A stretch of 64,000 nucleotides of DNA from DASWJZ01 sp963814905 (GTDB taxonomy: Bacteria > Pseudomonadota > Alphaproteobacteria > Rhizobiales > Afifellaceae): positions 124,001 through 188,000 of the forward strand of contig CAWFEM010000015.1 in NCBI GenBank assembly GCA_963814905.1, given 5' to 3'. Made by a program: the position numbers and the translations under genes. Shown here piece by piece: positions 1 to 7,880 of the stretch (positions are counted from its first letter, which is position 1; each line of letters starts with the position of its first letter). A model generated the notes under the pieces. The model worked only from the letters and a program-made list of their open reading frames with translations, was not told where the DNA came from and searched no databases.

Positions 1-22
1 TCGCCTCCGGCGAACCGGCCCA

Positions 23-1993
23 TCAGCGCCGCTTGAACGGATGCACGATCAATGCCGCTTCCGTCTCGTCGGTGCGATCGGGATGGAGGCTCCGCTGATC
101 CTGCTCCTGGATATCCCGCAGACGACTTAAATGCACGTCGCCCGCTTCGCGGCCAAGCGCTACCGCTGCCGCCTGCCGCTCGATAGATAACGCGCCCGCG
201 CGAAGACGCAAGTGGGCAGCGTCGTCCCAGACGGAGGCGGCGTGCTCCGCCCCGGCCGTGGCGAGGCCGCCGAGCCCCGCGCCCCGGAGCTTTTCTAAAA
301 TCGCAGAAATTTCAATAGCATGACCGCTTCGCTCCAGCGCGGCGCGAAGATCGGCGGCGGAAATCCCCGGGGATTCGGCCAATTGCGCTGCGAGCCCCTC
401 GGCGAGCCCCGCCACCTCTTTTGTGGCGAATCGCGCGTCGGCCAGCGCTTCCAGCCGTTCCAGGGCGATTTCCGGGTAGAGCAAGGGCACGCCGACCAGA
501 ATCGCGTCGCCGAGGCTCGCGCCTCCGCCACGTGCCCCGTTTCGCCCGGCATTGCTGACAAGCGGGTGCGCAAGAAGGCTCGGCGAGGGGCCCGCCGGGG
601 CTTGCTCAAAGCGCCGCCGGTCGGCGCCGCCGCGTCCCGTCTGCCGGTAGGGCGGCCGTCTCTGCCCGCTGCCGCGCGGCCCGCCGGCGTGCCCCCCGCC
701 GGATTGGCGGCCGCCGAAATGGAGCGCCAGGCGCTCGCGAACGGCGGTCTCGTAATGCCGCCTGACGTCGGTGTCGGCGATCGTCGCGACCGCCGCGCGG
801 AGCCCCTGCTCGACCCCCGCGCGGCGTTCCGGCGTGGCGAGATCGATGCCGTAGGTGGCGCTCAGCCACAGCATGTCGACGAGCGGCTTCGCGGCGTCGA
901 GGACCTTGCGGAACGGCTCCGGTCCCTCCGCGCGCAGAAAATCGTCCGGGTCCTGCCCGCCGGGCAGCAAAGCGAAACGGAGGCTCTTTCCCGGCTTAAG
1001 ATCGGTGAGCGCGAGATGGACGGCACGGAACGCCGCCTTCAATCCCGCCTCGTCGCCATCGAGACAGAGGACCGGCTCGTCCGCCATCTGCCAGAGCATT
1101 CTCAGCTGATCTTCGGTGAGCGCGGTGCCAAGCGGCGCGACGGTCGCCTCGAAGCCGGCGGCGACGCAGGCGATCGCGTCGATATAGCCTTCCACCACGA
1201 TGACATGCCCGCCTTTGCGCGAAGCGGCGCGCGCGGCCTGGCCGTTATAGAGGACGTGGCTTTTGTGGAAGAGCGGGGTCTCCGGCGAGTTCAGATACTT
1301 CGCCTGCGCGTCGGGCGAGAGCGCTCGTCCCCCAAAGGCAATGACGCGGCCGCGGAAGTCGGTGATCGGGAAGATGATGCGGTCGCGGAAGCGATCGTAG
1401 GAGACGGGGATGTCGTCGCCCGCGATCAGGAGCCCCGCCTCGATCATCTGCTCCTGCGAGATGTCGGCCGCGGCGAGATGCTCCTTCAGCGCGTTGCGGG
1501 AGGGCGGCGCGTAGCCGATGCGGAAGCGCTTCTGGATTTCCGCCGTCAGCCCGCGCTCACGCAGATAGGCGCGCGCCTTGCCGCCGTCCGGCCCGTGCAG
1601 CGCCGTCTCGAAGAACGCCGCGGCCTTCTCGGTGACGTCGGTCAGGCTTGCCCGCGCCGCCTCGCGCTTCTCCGCGTCGGGGTCGCGGTCGGGAAGCGGT
1701 AGCCCGGCCTCCTCGGCAAGCTGCGCCACGGCTTCCGGGAAGCTCAGCCCCTCCTGCTCGACCAGGAAGGTGAATTGGTCGCCGGATGCGCCGCAGCCGA
1801 AGCAATGATAGCGGCCCTTGCGGTTCTCGGCGTGGAAAGAGGGCGTCTTCTCGCCGTGGAACGGGCAGCAGGCCCAGTAATCGCCGCGGCCGGGATTGGA
1901 TTTCCGCTTGTCCCACGTGACTTTGCGCCCAACCACGTCGGAGATCGGGACACGGGCGCGGATATCGTCGAGGAAGGCGGGGGAAAAGCGCAT
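23..1993 (-). CDS. dnaG: DNA primase DnaG
   Basis: Synthesises RNA primers for the replication fork. The 656-residue protein opens with a CHC2 zinc finger (C43-x2-H46 ... C64-x2-C67, followed by GCGASGDQF). It then has the primase core and a Toprim domain with EGYID and the acidic CLDGDEAG motif, and ends in a less conserved helicase-binding region with a low-complexity Gly/Arg/Pro linker. The frame stays open upstream to 2887, but the ATG at 1993 begins MRFSPAFLDDIR, the usual DnaG N-terminus, so the extension is rejected. It runs off toward the left edge, where rpoD commonly follows in this group (not visible here). A GST gene diverges from it. Confidence 0.97.
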   Translation of the reverse strand: MRFSPAFLDDIRARVPISDVVGRKVTWDKRKSNPGRGDYWACCPFHGEKTPSFHAENRKGRYHCFGCGASGDQFTFLVEQEGLSFPEAVAQLAEEAGLPLPDRDPDAEKREAARASLTDVTEKAAAFFETALHGPDGGKARAYLRERGLTAEIQKRFRIGYAPPSRNALKEHLAAADISQEQMIEAGLLIAGDDIPVSYDRFRDRIIFPITDFRGRVIAFGGRALSPDAQAKYLNSPETPLFHKSHVLYNGQAARAASRKGGHVIVVEGYIDAIACVAAGFEATVAPLGTALTEDQLRMLWQMADEPVLCLDGDEAGLKAAFRAVHLALTDLKPGKSLRFALLPGGQDPDDFLRAEGPEPFRKVLDAAKPLVDMLWLSATYGIDLATPERRAGVEQGLRAAVATIADTDVRRHYETAVRERLALHFGGRQSGGGHAGGPRGSGQRRPPYRQTGRGGADRRRFEQAPAGPSPSLLAHPLVSNAGRNGARGGGASLGDAILVGVPLLYPEIALERLEALADARFATKEVAGLAEGLAAQLAESPGISAADLRAALERSGHAIEISAILEKLRGAGLGGLATAGAEHAASVWDDAAHLRLRAGALSIERQAAAVALGREAGDVHLSRLRDIQEQDQRSLHPDRTDETEAALIVHPFKRR

Positions 1994-2095
1994 CTTCAGG
2001 CGTGTAACATGTGATTCGCGCCCGCGCATTGCGAGGTGCGACGGTACTGCCCGAAGCGCCCGAAAAACACAGGGCCACCTTCGCTGAGGCTGCAA

Positions 2096-2788
2096 ATGCC
2101 CTACGAGCTCTATTACTGGCCCTCGATCCAGGGACGCGGCGAATTCGTTCGCCTGGCGCTGGAGGAAGCCGGCGCCCATTACGTCGATGTCTGGCGGACA
2201 AGCGGGATGCGCGACGTGGAGACCGAGCATCCGTCCTTCGCCCCGCCCTACCTGAAGGACGGGAAAAAGGTCATCGGCCAGACCGCCAATATCCTTCTTT
2301 ACCTCGGCGACAAGCACGGACTTGCGCCAAAAAACGAGGCGGGCCGCCTCTGGACGCACCAAATCCAGCTCACCGTCGCCGACCTCGTCGTCGAAGCACA
2401 CGATACGCATCACCCGCTCGGCGGCGTTTTTTACTACGAGGACCAGAAGCCGGAATCGCTCCGCCGCGCGAAGATGTTCCGCGAGAGCCGCATCCCGAAA
2501 TTCCTCGAATGGTTCGAGACGATCCTTGAGTGCAACCCGAAGGGCGACGCCTATCTCGTCGGCGCCCGGTTGAGCACCGCGGACCTGTCGCTCTTCCAGG
2601 CCGTCGAGGGGTTGAGCTACGCCTTTCCGAAAGCGATGACGCGCGAGCTTGCGAAGGTACCGCGCGTCGTCGCGCTTCGCGATCGTGTGGCCGCGCGCCC
2701 GCGCATCAAGGCCTATCTCACGAGCGCGCGGCGCATCCCGTTCAACGAAGACGGCATTTTCCGTCGCTACCCGGAGCTCGACGGATAG
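2096..2788 (+). CDS. Glutathione S-transferase family protein
   Basis: 230-residue soluble GST-like protein starting MPYELYYWPSIQGRGEFVR, a thioredoxin-fold N-terminus with a Tyr near the start in the position of the glutathione-activating residue. The segment QTANILLYLG fits the glutathione-gamma-glutamyl binding turn. A helical C-terminal domain follows, with DAYLVGARLSTADLSLFQ matching the conserved N-capping box region of GST C-domains. The frame is open from 2036, but the first 20 codons look non-coding. It is divergent from dnaG. Substrate unknown; detoxification or redox buffering is the family expectation. Confidence 0.88.
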   Translation: MPYELYYWPSIQGRGEFVRLALEEAGAHYVDVWRTSGMRDVETEHPSFAPPYLKDGKKVIGQTANILLYLGDKHGLAPKNEAGRLWTHQIQLTVADLVVEAHDTHHPLGGVFYYEDQKPESLRRAKMFRESRIPKFLEWFETILECNPKGDAYLVGARLSTADLSLFQAVEGLSYAFPKAMTRELAKVPRVVALRDRVAARPRIKAYLTSARRIPFNEDGIFRRYPELDG

Positions 2789-2923
2789 CGCTTTCCGCCT
2801 CGGTCGCGTCCGCGTGAGGGCCTCGCGAGCGACAGTCCCGTCGAGTTGAACGACAGTGAGTTGAAGCCTCTCCGCCTCGGCGCGCATTGCTTGGGCTTCA
2901 AGCCAACCCGGGAGAAATCACTC

Positions 2924-3376
2924 ATGAGAGGTATCCGAAACACCGCCCTCGTCGCATTGTCCGCCGCGACGCTCGCCTTCGCCTCCGGCGCTTTCGCGCA
3001 GGACAAGATGATGAAGGGCGACGACGACCACATGATGGCCGACGAGCAGATGTCGGACGATCACATGATGGCCGACGAAAAGATGGGCGACGATCATATG
3101 ATGGCGGGCGAGGACCACATGATGGCCATGGAGGTCACGTGCAGCGCGGCCGGAATGTCGGACACCGGCGGCATGATGATCGAATTCCACAACATGGGTG
3201 AAGAGGCGATCCCCGCCGGCTCCACCGCGCACTGGAAGCTGCGCGGCGTGGCACAGGGCAACGTCAATTTCATGGAAGCGGTCGCGCCCGGCGGCATGAA
3301 GATGCAGAACTACATGGCGGACGAGATGATCCACATGGCCGGTCATCCGCCGTGCAGCGTCGAGATGATGAAGTAA
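2924..3376 (+). CDS. Secreted Met/His-rich protein with DHMMADE-type repeats
   Basis: 150-residue protein starting at an ATG preceded by GGGAGAA. An N-terminal signal peptide (MRGIRNTALVALSAATLAFA, cleavage probably after SGAFA) is followed by a segment built of imperfect repeats with cores DDHMMADE, DDHMMAGE and EDHMMA. The C-terminal half (about residues 65-150) contains VTCSAAGMSD and HPPCSVEMMK and remains Met-rich. I do not recognise the family. The Met/His/Asp composition resembles periplasmic copper- or silver-binding sequences, so metal binding is a reasonable inference but not shown. No copper-resistance genes are adjacent. Confidence 0.85.
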   Translation: MRGIRNTALVALSAATLAFASGAFAQDKMMKGDDDHMMADEQMSDDHMMADEKMGDDHMMAGEDHMMAMEVTCSAAGMSDTGGMMIEFHNMGEEAIPAGSTAHWKLRGVAQGNVNFMEAVAPGGMKMQNYMADEMIHMAGHPPCSVEMMK

Positions 3377-3417
3377 CGTCCGCGTCGTTCGAGGCGGCGC
3401 GGATCGCGTCGCCTACA

Positions 3418-3516
3418 GCACGATCCCGAAAAGTGGACACCGGTTTTCGGAAAAGATCATGCTCAAACAAACGGCTAGAGCGCCTATTCTGATTGAATTC
3501 AGAATGGGCGCTCTAG
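3418..3516. repeat. Rhizobiales-type intergenic palindromic repeat, copy 1
   Basis: The element begins GATCCCGAAAAGTGG, continues ACACCGGTTTTCGGAAAAGA, then TCATGCTCAAACAAA. It ends in a long hairpin at 3475-3516 (arms CTAGAGCGCC and GGCGCTCTAG extended by ATTCTGA/TCAGAAT, about 18 bp with one wobble). The same modules occur at 10824-10880 and, inverted, at 43385-43500. Read on the minus strand, the hairpin lies just after the stop of the radical SAM gene and is followed by a T-rich stretch, so it may also act as its terminator. Confidence 0.85.
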
Positions 3517-3520
3517 CTAT

Positions 3521-5317
3521 CTATTCGGCAGCGATCATCGGCTCTTCAGGGGCAGCTTCCGCCCCTTCGTGCACGTGGATGTGCGCGCGCTGCAACTTGT
3601 TCGCGGACGCTCCGTGCGTGTGGATCATCTCCAATTCGTCGAACGCCTCGCGGTCGTCGACGACGGATGCGAGCGCAGCGTCCGTATATTCGTGCCTTTT
3701 CGGATCGCGCTCCACCTTCACCGCGATGCTCCTCACCGTCCAGAAGATGTGGAGCCAGAAGGCGGTCTTCCAGAGGAAGTTCGCGGCATACTTCGGATAG
3801 AAGACAAGCGGATTCTCGATCGGCATGCCGGGACGGCGCTCCGTGCGCACCTTGCGGCGGACGTAGCCGGCCTCGACCGGATGCACGCCCTCCACGCGAT
3901 GCGTCGCCCAGAACCACAGCAGCGGCCAGACGACCTTCTTCGCTCGAAATCCGGAAGCAACCGTGCGCCGGATGATCGTCTCGACATGCTCGCGGTTGTA
4001 GTAGCTCTTCCACGCCGCGTGGTAGGCATGCTCCCACTCCGCGTCGGACATCTTGGTGTGATGCGTCACGCGGTCGGAGAGCGCATATTTGTTCATGTCC
4101 GGGTCCATCCAGGTCCCGGCCTCGCTCTGCCGCTTGTGGTCTTCCGAACCGGGGAGCGGCGTCAGATAGAAGAACTCGATCAGCTCGACGGGCAGCTCGC
4201 GCTTGATGATCTCCACGTCGCGGGCGATCGATTCCGGCGTGTCGTGGGGGAAGCCGGTGATGTAGCCGACATAGTTCAAGACGCCGTGCTTCTTCCACTC
4301 CTGGAGCATCTTGCGATACTCCCAGATCTTGTTCTGCCGCTTCTTGGCGGCCATCAGATTCTCGGGATTGATGTTTTCCAGGCCGATATAGGCCCAGTTG
4401 CAGCCGGCGCGGGCCGCCTTCTCGATGAAGCCGGGAGTCTTGTGGCAGAGCGCGTCGGCCTGGATGAAGAACTTGAACTTCAGCTTTTCCTCCTCGCGCA
4501 TCTTGATGATGCGGTCGAGGACGAGCTCCCAGTCCTTGTTGCGGGCGAAGTTGTCGTCGGTGATGAGGAAGCGTTTGACGCCGCGCGCGAGGTTCTGGCG
4601 GATCGTCGCCTCCACATCGTCGGGCGAGCGCCAGCGCGACTTCCGTCCCTGCACGTTGATGATGGAGCAGAACGAGCACTGGTAAGGACAACCGCGACCG
4701 GAATCGAACGTGGCATAGGTGCCGATGATGCGGTCGAGCACGTAGTCCGGCAGCACCGGCGTCGGCTCGCCTTCGAGACCCGGCAGGGCGCTCATGTAGT
4801 TGTAGATCGGCTTCGCCTCGCCGGCCCAGACGTCCTTCAGGAGCGCTTCGAAGCGCCCCTCCTCCGCCTCGCCGGCGAAGATGGTGCAGCCGATGTCGAT
4901 CGCTTCCTGAATGTCGGCCGGGATTTCCTTGAGCATGGCGAGGCAGCCGGAGACATGGAAGCCTCCGATCGCCACCGGGATGCCCGCCGCGCGGAAACGG
5001 CGGGCGATGTGCATGGCGCGCGGAAACTGGTTCGACTGGACACCGACCAGACAGAGCAGCGCCCCGTCGGCCGTGCGCATGTCGGCGATCAGCTTGTTGA
5101 CCGGAACGACGGTGTTGGGCTCGTCGTAGGCCTTGTAGTCGATCTCGACGTCAGGCCCGAGCACATGCCGCTTGGCGCAATCCTCCGTCAGTCCGTAGAG
5201 GCAACCAAGCGAGTTGGAAGGGACGCAGGACTTCCACCATTGGATGACGTAACCGTCCGAATCGTAACGCGACGGCTTAACGTGCGTGATCGCAAATCTC
5301 TTTGCGCGGGATGCCAT
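3521..5317 (-). CDS. B12-binding-type radical SAM protein
   Basis: 598-residue protein. The N-terminal about 190 residues resemble a cobalamin-binding-type Rossmann region (LLCLVGVQSNQFPRAMHIAR, VAIGGFHVSG). It is followed by a radical SAM TIM barrel with the [4Fe-4S] motif C210-PYQ-C214-SF-C217 and the downstream segments FLITDDNFARNKDWE and GYITGFPHDTPESI. The C-terminal about 140 residues, with several Trp-rich hydrophobic stretches (WPLLWFWATH, FLWKTAFWLHIFW), may contact the membrane. ATG 5317 is chosen over GTG 5338 because a run of six G lies just upstream of it. The reaction is unknown; members of this superfamily do methylations and rearrangements, for example in lipid or hopanoid modification. 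Confidence is high for the family and low for the role. Confidence 0.9.
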   Translation of the reverse strand: MASRAKRFAITHVKPSRYDSDGYVIQWWKSCVPSNSLGCLYGLTEDCAKRHVLGPDVEIDYKAYDEPNTVVPVNKLIADMRTADGALLCLVGVQSNQFPRAMHIARRFRAAGIPVAIGGFHVSGCLAMLKEIPADIQEAIDIGCTIFAGEAEEGRFEALLKDVWAGEAKPIYNYMSALPGLEGEPTPVLPDYVLDRIIGTYATFDSGRGCPYQCSFCSIINVQGRKSRWRSPDDVEATIRQNLARGVKRFLITDDNFARNKDWELVLDRIIKMREEEKLKFKFFIQADALCHKTPGFIEKAARAGCNWAYIGLENINPENLMAAKKRQNKIWEYRKMLQEWKKHGVLNYVGYITGFPHDTPESIARDVEIIKRELPVELIEFFYLTPLPGSEDHKRQSEAGTWMDPDMNKYALSDRVTHHTKMSDAEWEHAYHAAWKSYYNREHVETIIRRTVASGFRAKKVVWPLLWFWATHRVEGVHPVEAGYVRRKVRTERRPGMPIENPLVFYPKYAANFLWKTAFWLHIFWTVRSIAVKVERDPKRHEYTDAALASVVDDREAFDELEMIHTHGASANKLQRAHIHVHEGAEAAPEEPMIAAE

Positions 5318-5395
5318 GGTACCCCCCAATCGCGCCACAAGAATGCAGCGGGATTATGCGCCTGCCGCGCGAAAAGCGCAACGCGCGCGGGTAGG

Positions 5396-5845
5396 TCAGG
5401 AAAGCTTCGCCTTCACCGTCGCGCTGGCCTTCCCGAAATCCATTTCGCCGGCGTAGCGTTCTTTCAGGAGCGCCATCACCTTGCCCATGTCGCGCGGCGA
5501 GGCGGCGCCGGTTTCTGCGATCGCAGCTTGCGCGGCGGCCGCGATCTCCTCCTCCGCCATCTGCTTGGGCATGAAATCGTGGATCACGACGATCTCCGCG
5601 CGCTCCTTGGCGGCGAGCTCGGGGCGGTTCCCGTCGTCGTAGGCCTTGGCGGATTCCTCCCGCTGGCGGAGCATTTTCGACAGCACCGCGACGAGTTCCT
5701 CGTCGGACGCCGACCCCTTGCCCTGGCCGCGCGCGAGAATGTCGCGATCCTTGAAGGCCGCACTGATCATCCGCAGCGCGGAAAGCCGCGCCGTGTCGCG
5801 GCTCTTCATCGCCGCCTTCAGCGCCTCGTTGATCGCGTCGCGCAT
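5396..5845 (-). CDS. GatB/YqeY domain protein
   Basis: 149-residue protein matching the YqeY family from end to end: MRDAINEALKAAMKSRDTARLSALRMI, then DEELVAVLSKMLRQREESAKAY, ELAAKERAEIVVIHDFMPKQM and MGKVMALLKERYAGEMD. The family shares the tRNA-interacting tail domain of the GatB subunit of the Glu-tRNA(Gln) amidotransferase, but the role of stand-alone YqeY is not settled. ATG 5845 has AAGGAG upstream. It is often found beside dnaG in alphaproteobacteria; here three genes lie between them. It is divergent from carA. Confidence 0.93.
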   Translation of the reverse strand: MRDAINEALKAAMKSRDTARLSALRMISAAFKDRDILARGQGKGSASDEELVAVLSKMLRQREESAKAYDDGNRPELAAKERAEIVVIHDFMPKQMAEEEIAAAAQAAIAETGAASPRDMGKVMALLKERYAGEMDFGKASATVKAKLS

Positions 5846-5999
5846 GATGAAATCGCTCCTTCCGCGCCCTCTCCGGCGCGTTGACCCTTACCCTCGCCGC
5901 CCTTACATGGGCCGCCAAGTCCAAAGAATCGAATGTGAGACGCCCCCGTCCCGCCGGCAAGCGGGGCGGCCAAGCGCGGGCGGCGGAAGGGCAGCCACG

Positions 6000-7190
6000 A
6001 TGACCACTCCCGACTGGAGCGAGCCAAAGACGACCGCGCTCCTCGTTCTCGACGACGGAACCGTCATCGAGGGCGCCGGCATCGGCGCGCTGGGCGAGGC
6101 CGCGGGCGAGGTCTGCTTCAACACGGCGATGACCGGCTACGAGGAGATCCTGACCGACCCTTCCTATGCCGGGCAGATCGTCACCTTCACCTTTCCGCAT
6201 ATCGGCAATGTCGGCACCAATGAGGAAGACATCGAGACGGTGAACGCGGCGGCGAGCTCCGGCGTCACCGGTTGCGTGGTGAAGACCGATATCACCGACC
6301 CCGCCAACTGGCGCGCGACGCGCCGCTTCGACGAGTGGCTGAAGGCGCGCGGCATCGTCGGCATCGCCGGGATCGACACGCGCGCGCTGACAGCCCGCAT
6401 CCGCGAGGCGGGCATGCCGAACGGCATCGTCGTCAATGCTCCGGACGGCGCCTTCAACCTCGACGCTCTGAAGGCCAAGGCGGCGGCGCTGCCGAAGATG
6501 GCGGGGCTCGACCTCGTGCCGGGCGTGACGACCGGGCAGAGCTTCAGCTGGGACGAGACGACCTGGCATTTGGGCGAAGGATACGGGCATCGCGAGGGCA
6601 AGCCGCGCTTCCACGTCGTCGCCATCGACTACGGCGTGAAGCGCAACATCCTGCGGCTCCTCGCCGATCAGGGTTGCGCGGTGACCGTGCTCCCGGCGAC
6701 GGCGACGGCCGAGGACGTGCTCTCCAAGAAGCCGGACGGCGTGTTCCTCTCAAACGGACCCGGCGACCCGGCGGCGACCGGCGAATATTCCGTGCCGACG
6801 ATCAAGGCCGTGGTGGAGGCCGGCGTGCCGACCTTCGGCATCTGTCTCGGCCACCAGATGCTCGGCCTGGCGCTTGGCGGCGCGACCACGAAGATGCGCC
6901 AGGGCCATCACGGCGCCAACCACCCGGTGAAGGACTTCACCACCGGCAAGGTGGAGATCGTGTCGATGAACCACGGCTTCGCGCTCGATAAGGAAAGCCT
7001 ACCCGACAACGTGGAGGAGACGCACGTCTCGCTCTTCGACGGCTCCAACTGCGGAATCCGCATGACCGACAGGCCGGTCTTCTCGGTGCAGTACCACCCG
7101 GAGGCCTCGCCCGGCCCGCAGGACAGCCACTATCTCTTCAGGCGGTTCGTGGATTTGATGCAGGAGCGGAAAGAGGAGAGCCGGCCCTAG
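6000..7190 (+). CDS. carA: Carbamoyl-phosphate synthase small subunit (glutaminase)
   Basis: 396 residues. It hydrolyses glutamine and channels ammonia to CarB for carbamoyl phosphate, feeding pyrimidine and arginine synthesis. The N-terminal domain carries FNTAMTGYEEILTDPSYAGQIV. The class I amidotransferase domain has the nucleophile Cys282 in GICLGHQ and the catalytic His/Glu in SVQYHPEASPGP. The start ATG 6000 gives MTTPDWSEPKTTALLVLDDG; the frame is open further upstream but not family-like. Its stop overlaps the stop of the convergent DUF2188 gene by a few bases. carB lies about 5 kb downstream on the same strand, beyond accessory genes. Confidence 0.97.
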   Translation: MTTPDWSEPKTTALLVLDDGTVIEGAGIGALGEAAGEVCFNTAMTGYEEILTDPSYAGQIVTFTFPHIGNVGTNEEDIETVNAAASSGVTGCVVKTDITDPANWRATRRFDEWLKARGIVGIAGIDTRALTARIREAGMPNGIVVNAPDGAFNLDALKAKAAALPKMAGLDLVPGVTTGQSFSWDETTWHLGEGYGHREGKPRFHVVAIDYGVKRNILRLLADQGCAVTVLPATATAEDVLSKKPDGVFLSNGPGDPAATGEYSVPTIKAVVEAGVPTFGICLGHQMLGLALGGATTKMRQGHHGANHPVKDFTTGKVEIVSMNHGFALDKESLPDNVEETHVSLFDGSNCGIRMTDRPVFSVQYHPEASPGPQDSHYLFRRFVDLMQERKEESRP

Positions 7191-7426
7191 TCGCTGACGT
7201 CGGTCTCCGGCCGGTCGTTGCCGCGGGCGGTTTCCGTGTGCCAGTTGCCGTCGGAGTCCTCGTATTCGATCGCCTCGGTGTTGCCCGGTGCGCGCTGTTC
7301 GGCGGCCGCCCTCCTTGCCGCGCGAACCGCGTCCTCGTGAGTGCGGAACGTCTCGGAGAACACGTCGCCGACCTTGTACGCCCAGCCTCCGTCGTGCTCG
7401 ACGATCCTGTAGGTGACGTGCGCCAT
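7187..7426 (-). CDS. DUF2188 small protein
   Basis: 79-residue protein, MAHVTYRIVEHDGGWAYKVG ... FRTHEDAVRAARRAAAEQ, the usual DUF2188 layout: a short beta hairpin reading a Trp-Ala-hydrophobic-basic motif, then a helix. ATG 7426 has AGGAG seven bases upstream; the longer frame to 7522 lacks support. The function of the family is unknown. A good match to an EcfG general-stress promoter lies about 40 bases upstream (7467-7491), suggesting stress-induced expression. Convergent with carA. Confidence 0.85.
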   Translation of the reverse strand: MAHVTYRIVEHDGGWAYKVGDVFSETFRTHEDAVRAARRAAAEQRAPGNTEAIEYEDSDGNWHTETARGNDRPETDVSD

Positions 7427-7466
7427 GACTTGCTCCTCTGACCCGTGCCGCCTTTTGGGCGGGGTG

Positions 7467-7491
7467 AACGACGCGCCGGGGCTGGCGTTCC
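7467..7491 (-). promoter_or_regulatory. EcfG-type (general stress sigma) promoter of the DUF2188 gene
   Basis: On the minus strand GGAAC (7491-7487) and CGTT (7470-7467) are separated by exactly 16 bases, matching the established alphaproteobacterial EcfG consensus GGAAC-N16/17-CGTT. The -10 element is about 40 bases before the start codon at 7426. Confidence 0.7.
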
Positions 7492-7539
7492 CGAACCCGC
7501 CGACCGGAATTTCGGGTGCCAATCTACCGCGCCCTTCGC

Positions 7540-7771
7540 GGGCAGGACAGCGTCGCTACAAGGTCGACGACGGCCCGCTCGGCGAGAACGCTACTCACAC
7601 CGTCGCCACCAACGATTTATGGCGCGCCGGCGACGGCTACACGGTCTTCGCGGGCGCCAGGACCCGATCAATCCGATCGACGCGCAGCTGATGGCGAGCC
7701 AGATGATCGACTGCATCGCGGCGGGAGGCATGGTCGCCGCTAGGGCCGGCAGCCGCATCGAAGCGGCGATG
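7540..7771 (+). pseudogene. 5'-nucleotidase (UshA-like) C-terminal remnant, frameshifted
   Basis: The plus strand near 7550-7675 encodes YKVDDGPLGENATHTVATND then LWRAGDGYTVFAGA, which resembles the end of the 5'-nucleotidase C-terminal domain (family pattern V-A-T-N-D ... GGDGY-x-x-F). After a -1 frame change near 7670 the neighbouring frame reads DPINPIDAQLMASQMIDCIA then AGGMVAARAGSRIEA, the usual last strand and helix of the same family. There is no intact N-terminal metallophosphatase domain and no start. This is therefore a decayed 3' fragment of a roughly 500-600-residue enzyme. The assignment is from motif recall, not alignment. Confidence 0.55.
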
Positions 7772-7823
7772 TGGGCCTGCTGGCCGCGTCGCTCAGGACG
7801 GCGGCGCAGGCAATCATTTCAAC

Positions 7824-7852
7824 TTGAACGGGATTTCTTAACTCTCTATCCT
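7824..7852 (+). promoter_or_regulatory. Sigma-70-like promoter of the membrane/VWA-like cassette
   Basis: TTGAAC (7824-7829), a 17-base spacer and TATCCT (7847-7852) lie 28 bases before the ATG at 7881. This is the only clear promoter-like pair in the gap, which otherwise contains the nucleotidase remnant. Confidence 0.45.
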
Positions 7853-7880
7853 CTTCGGTTGTAGAGCCAAGGGGTATGGG

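Noticed and set aside
1994..2887. N-terminal extension of the dnaG frame (to 954 residues)
   Set aside because: DnaG starts at MRFSPAFLDD (1993). The extension covers the divergent GST gene and has no family similarity.
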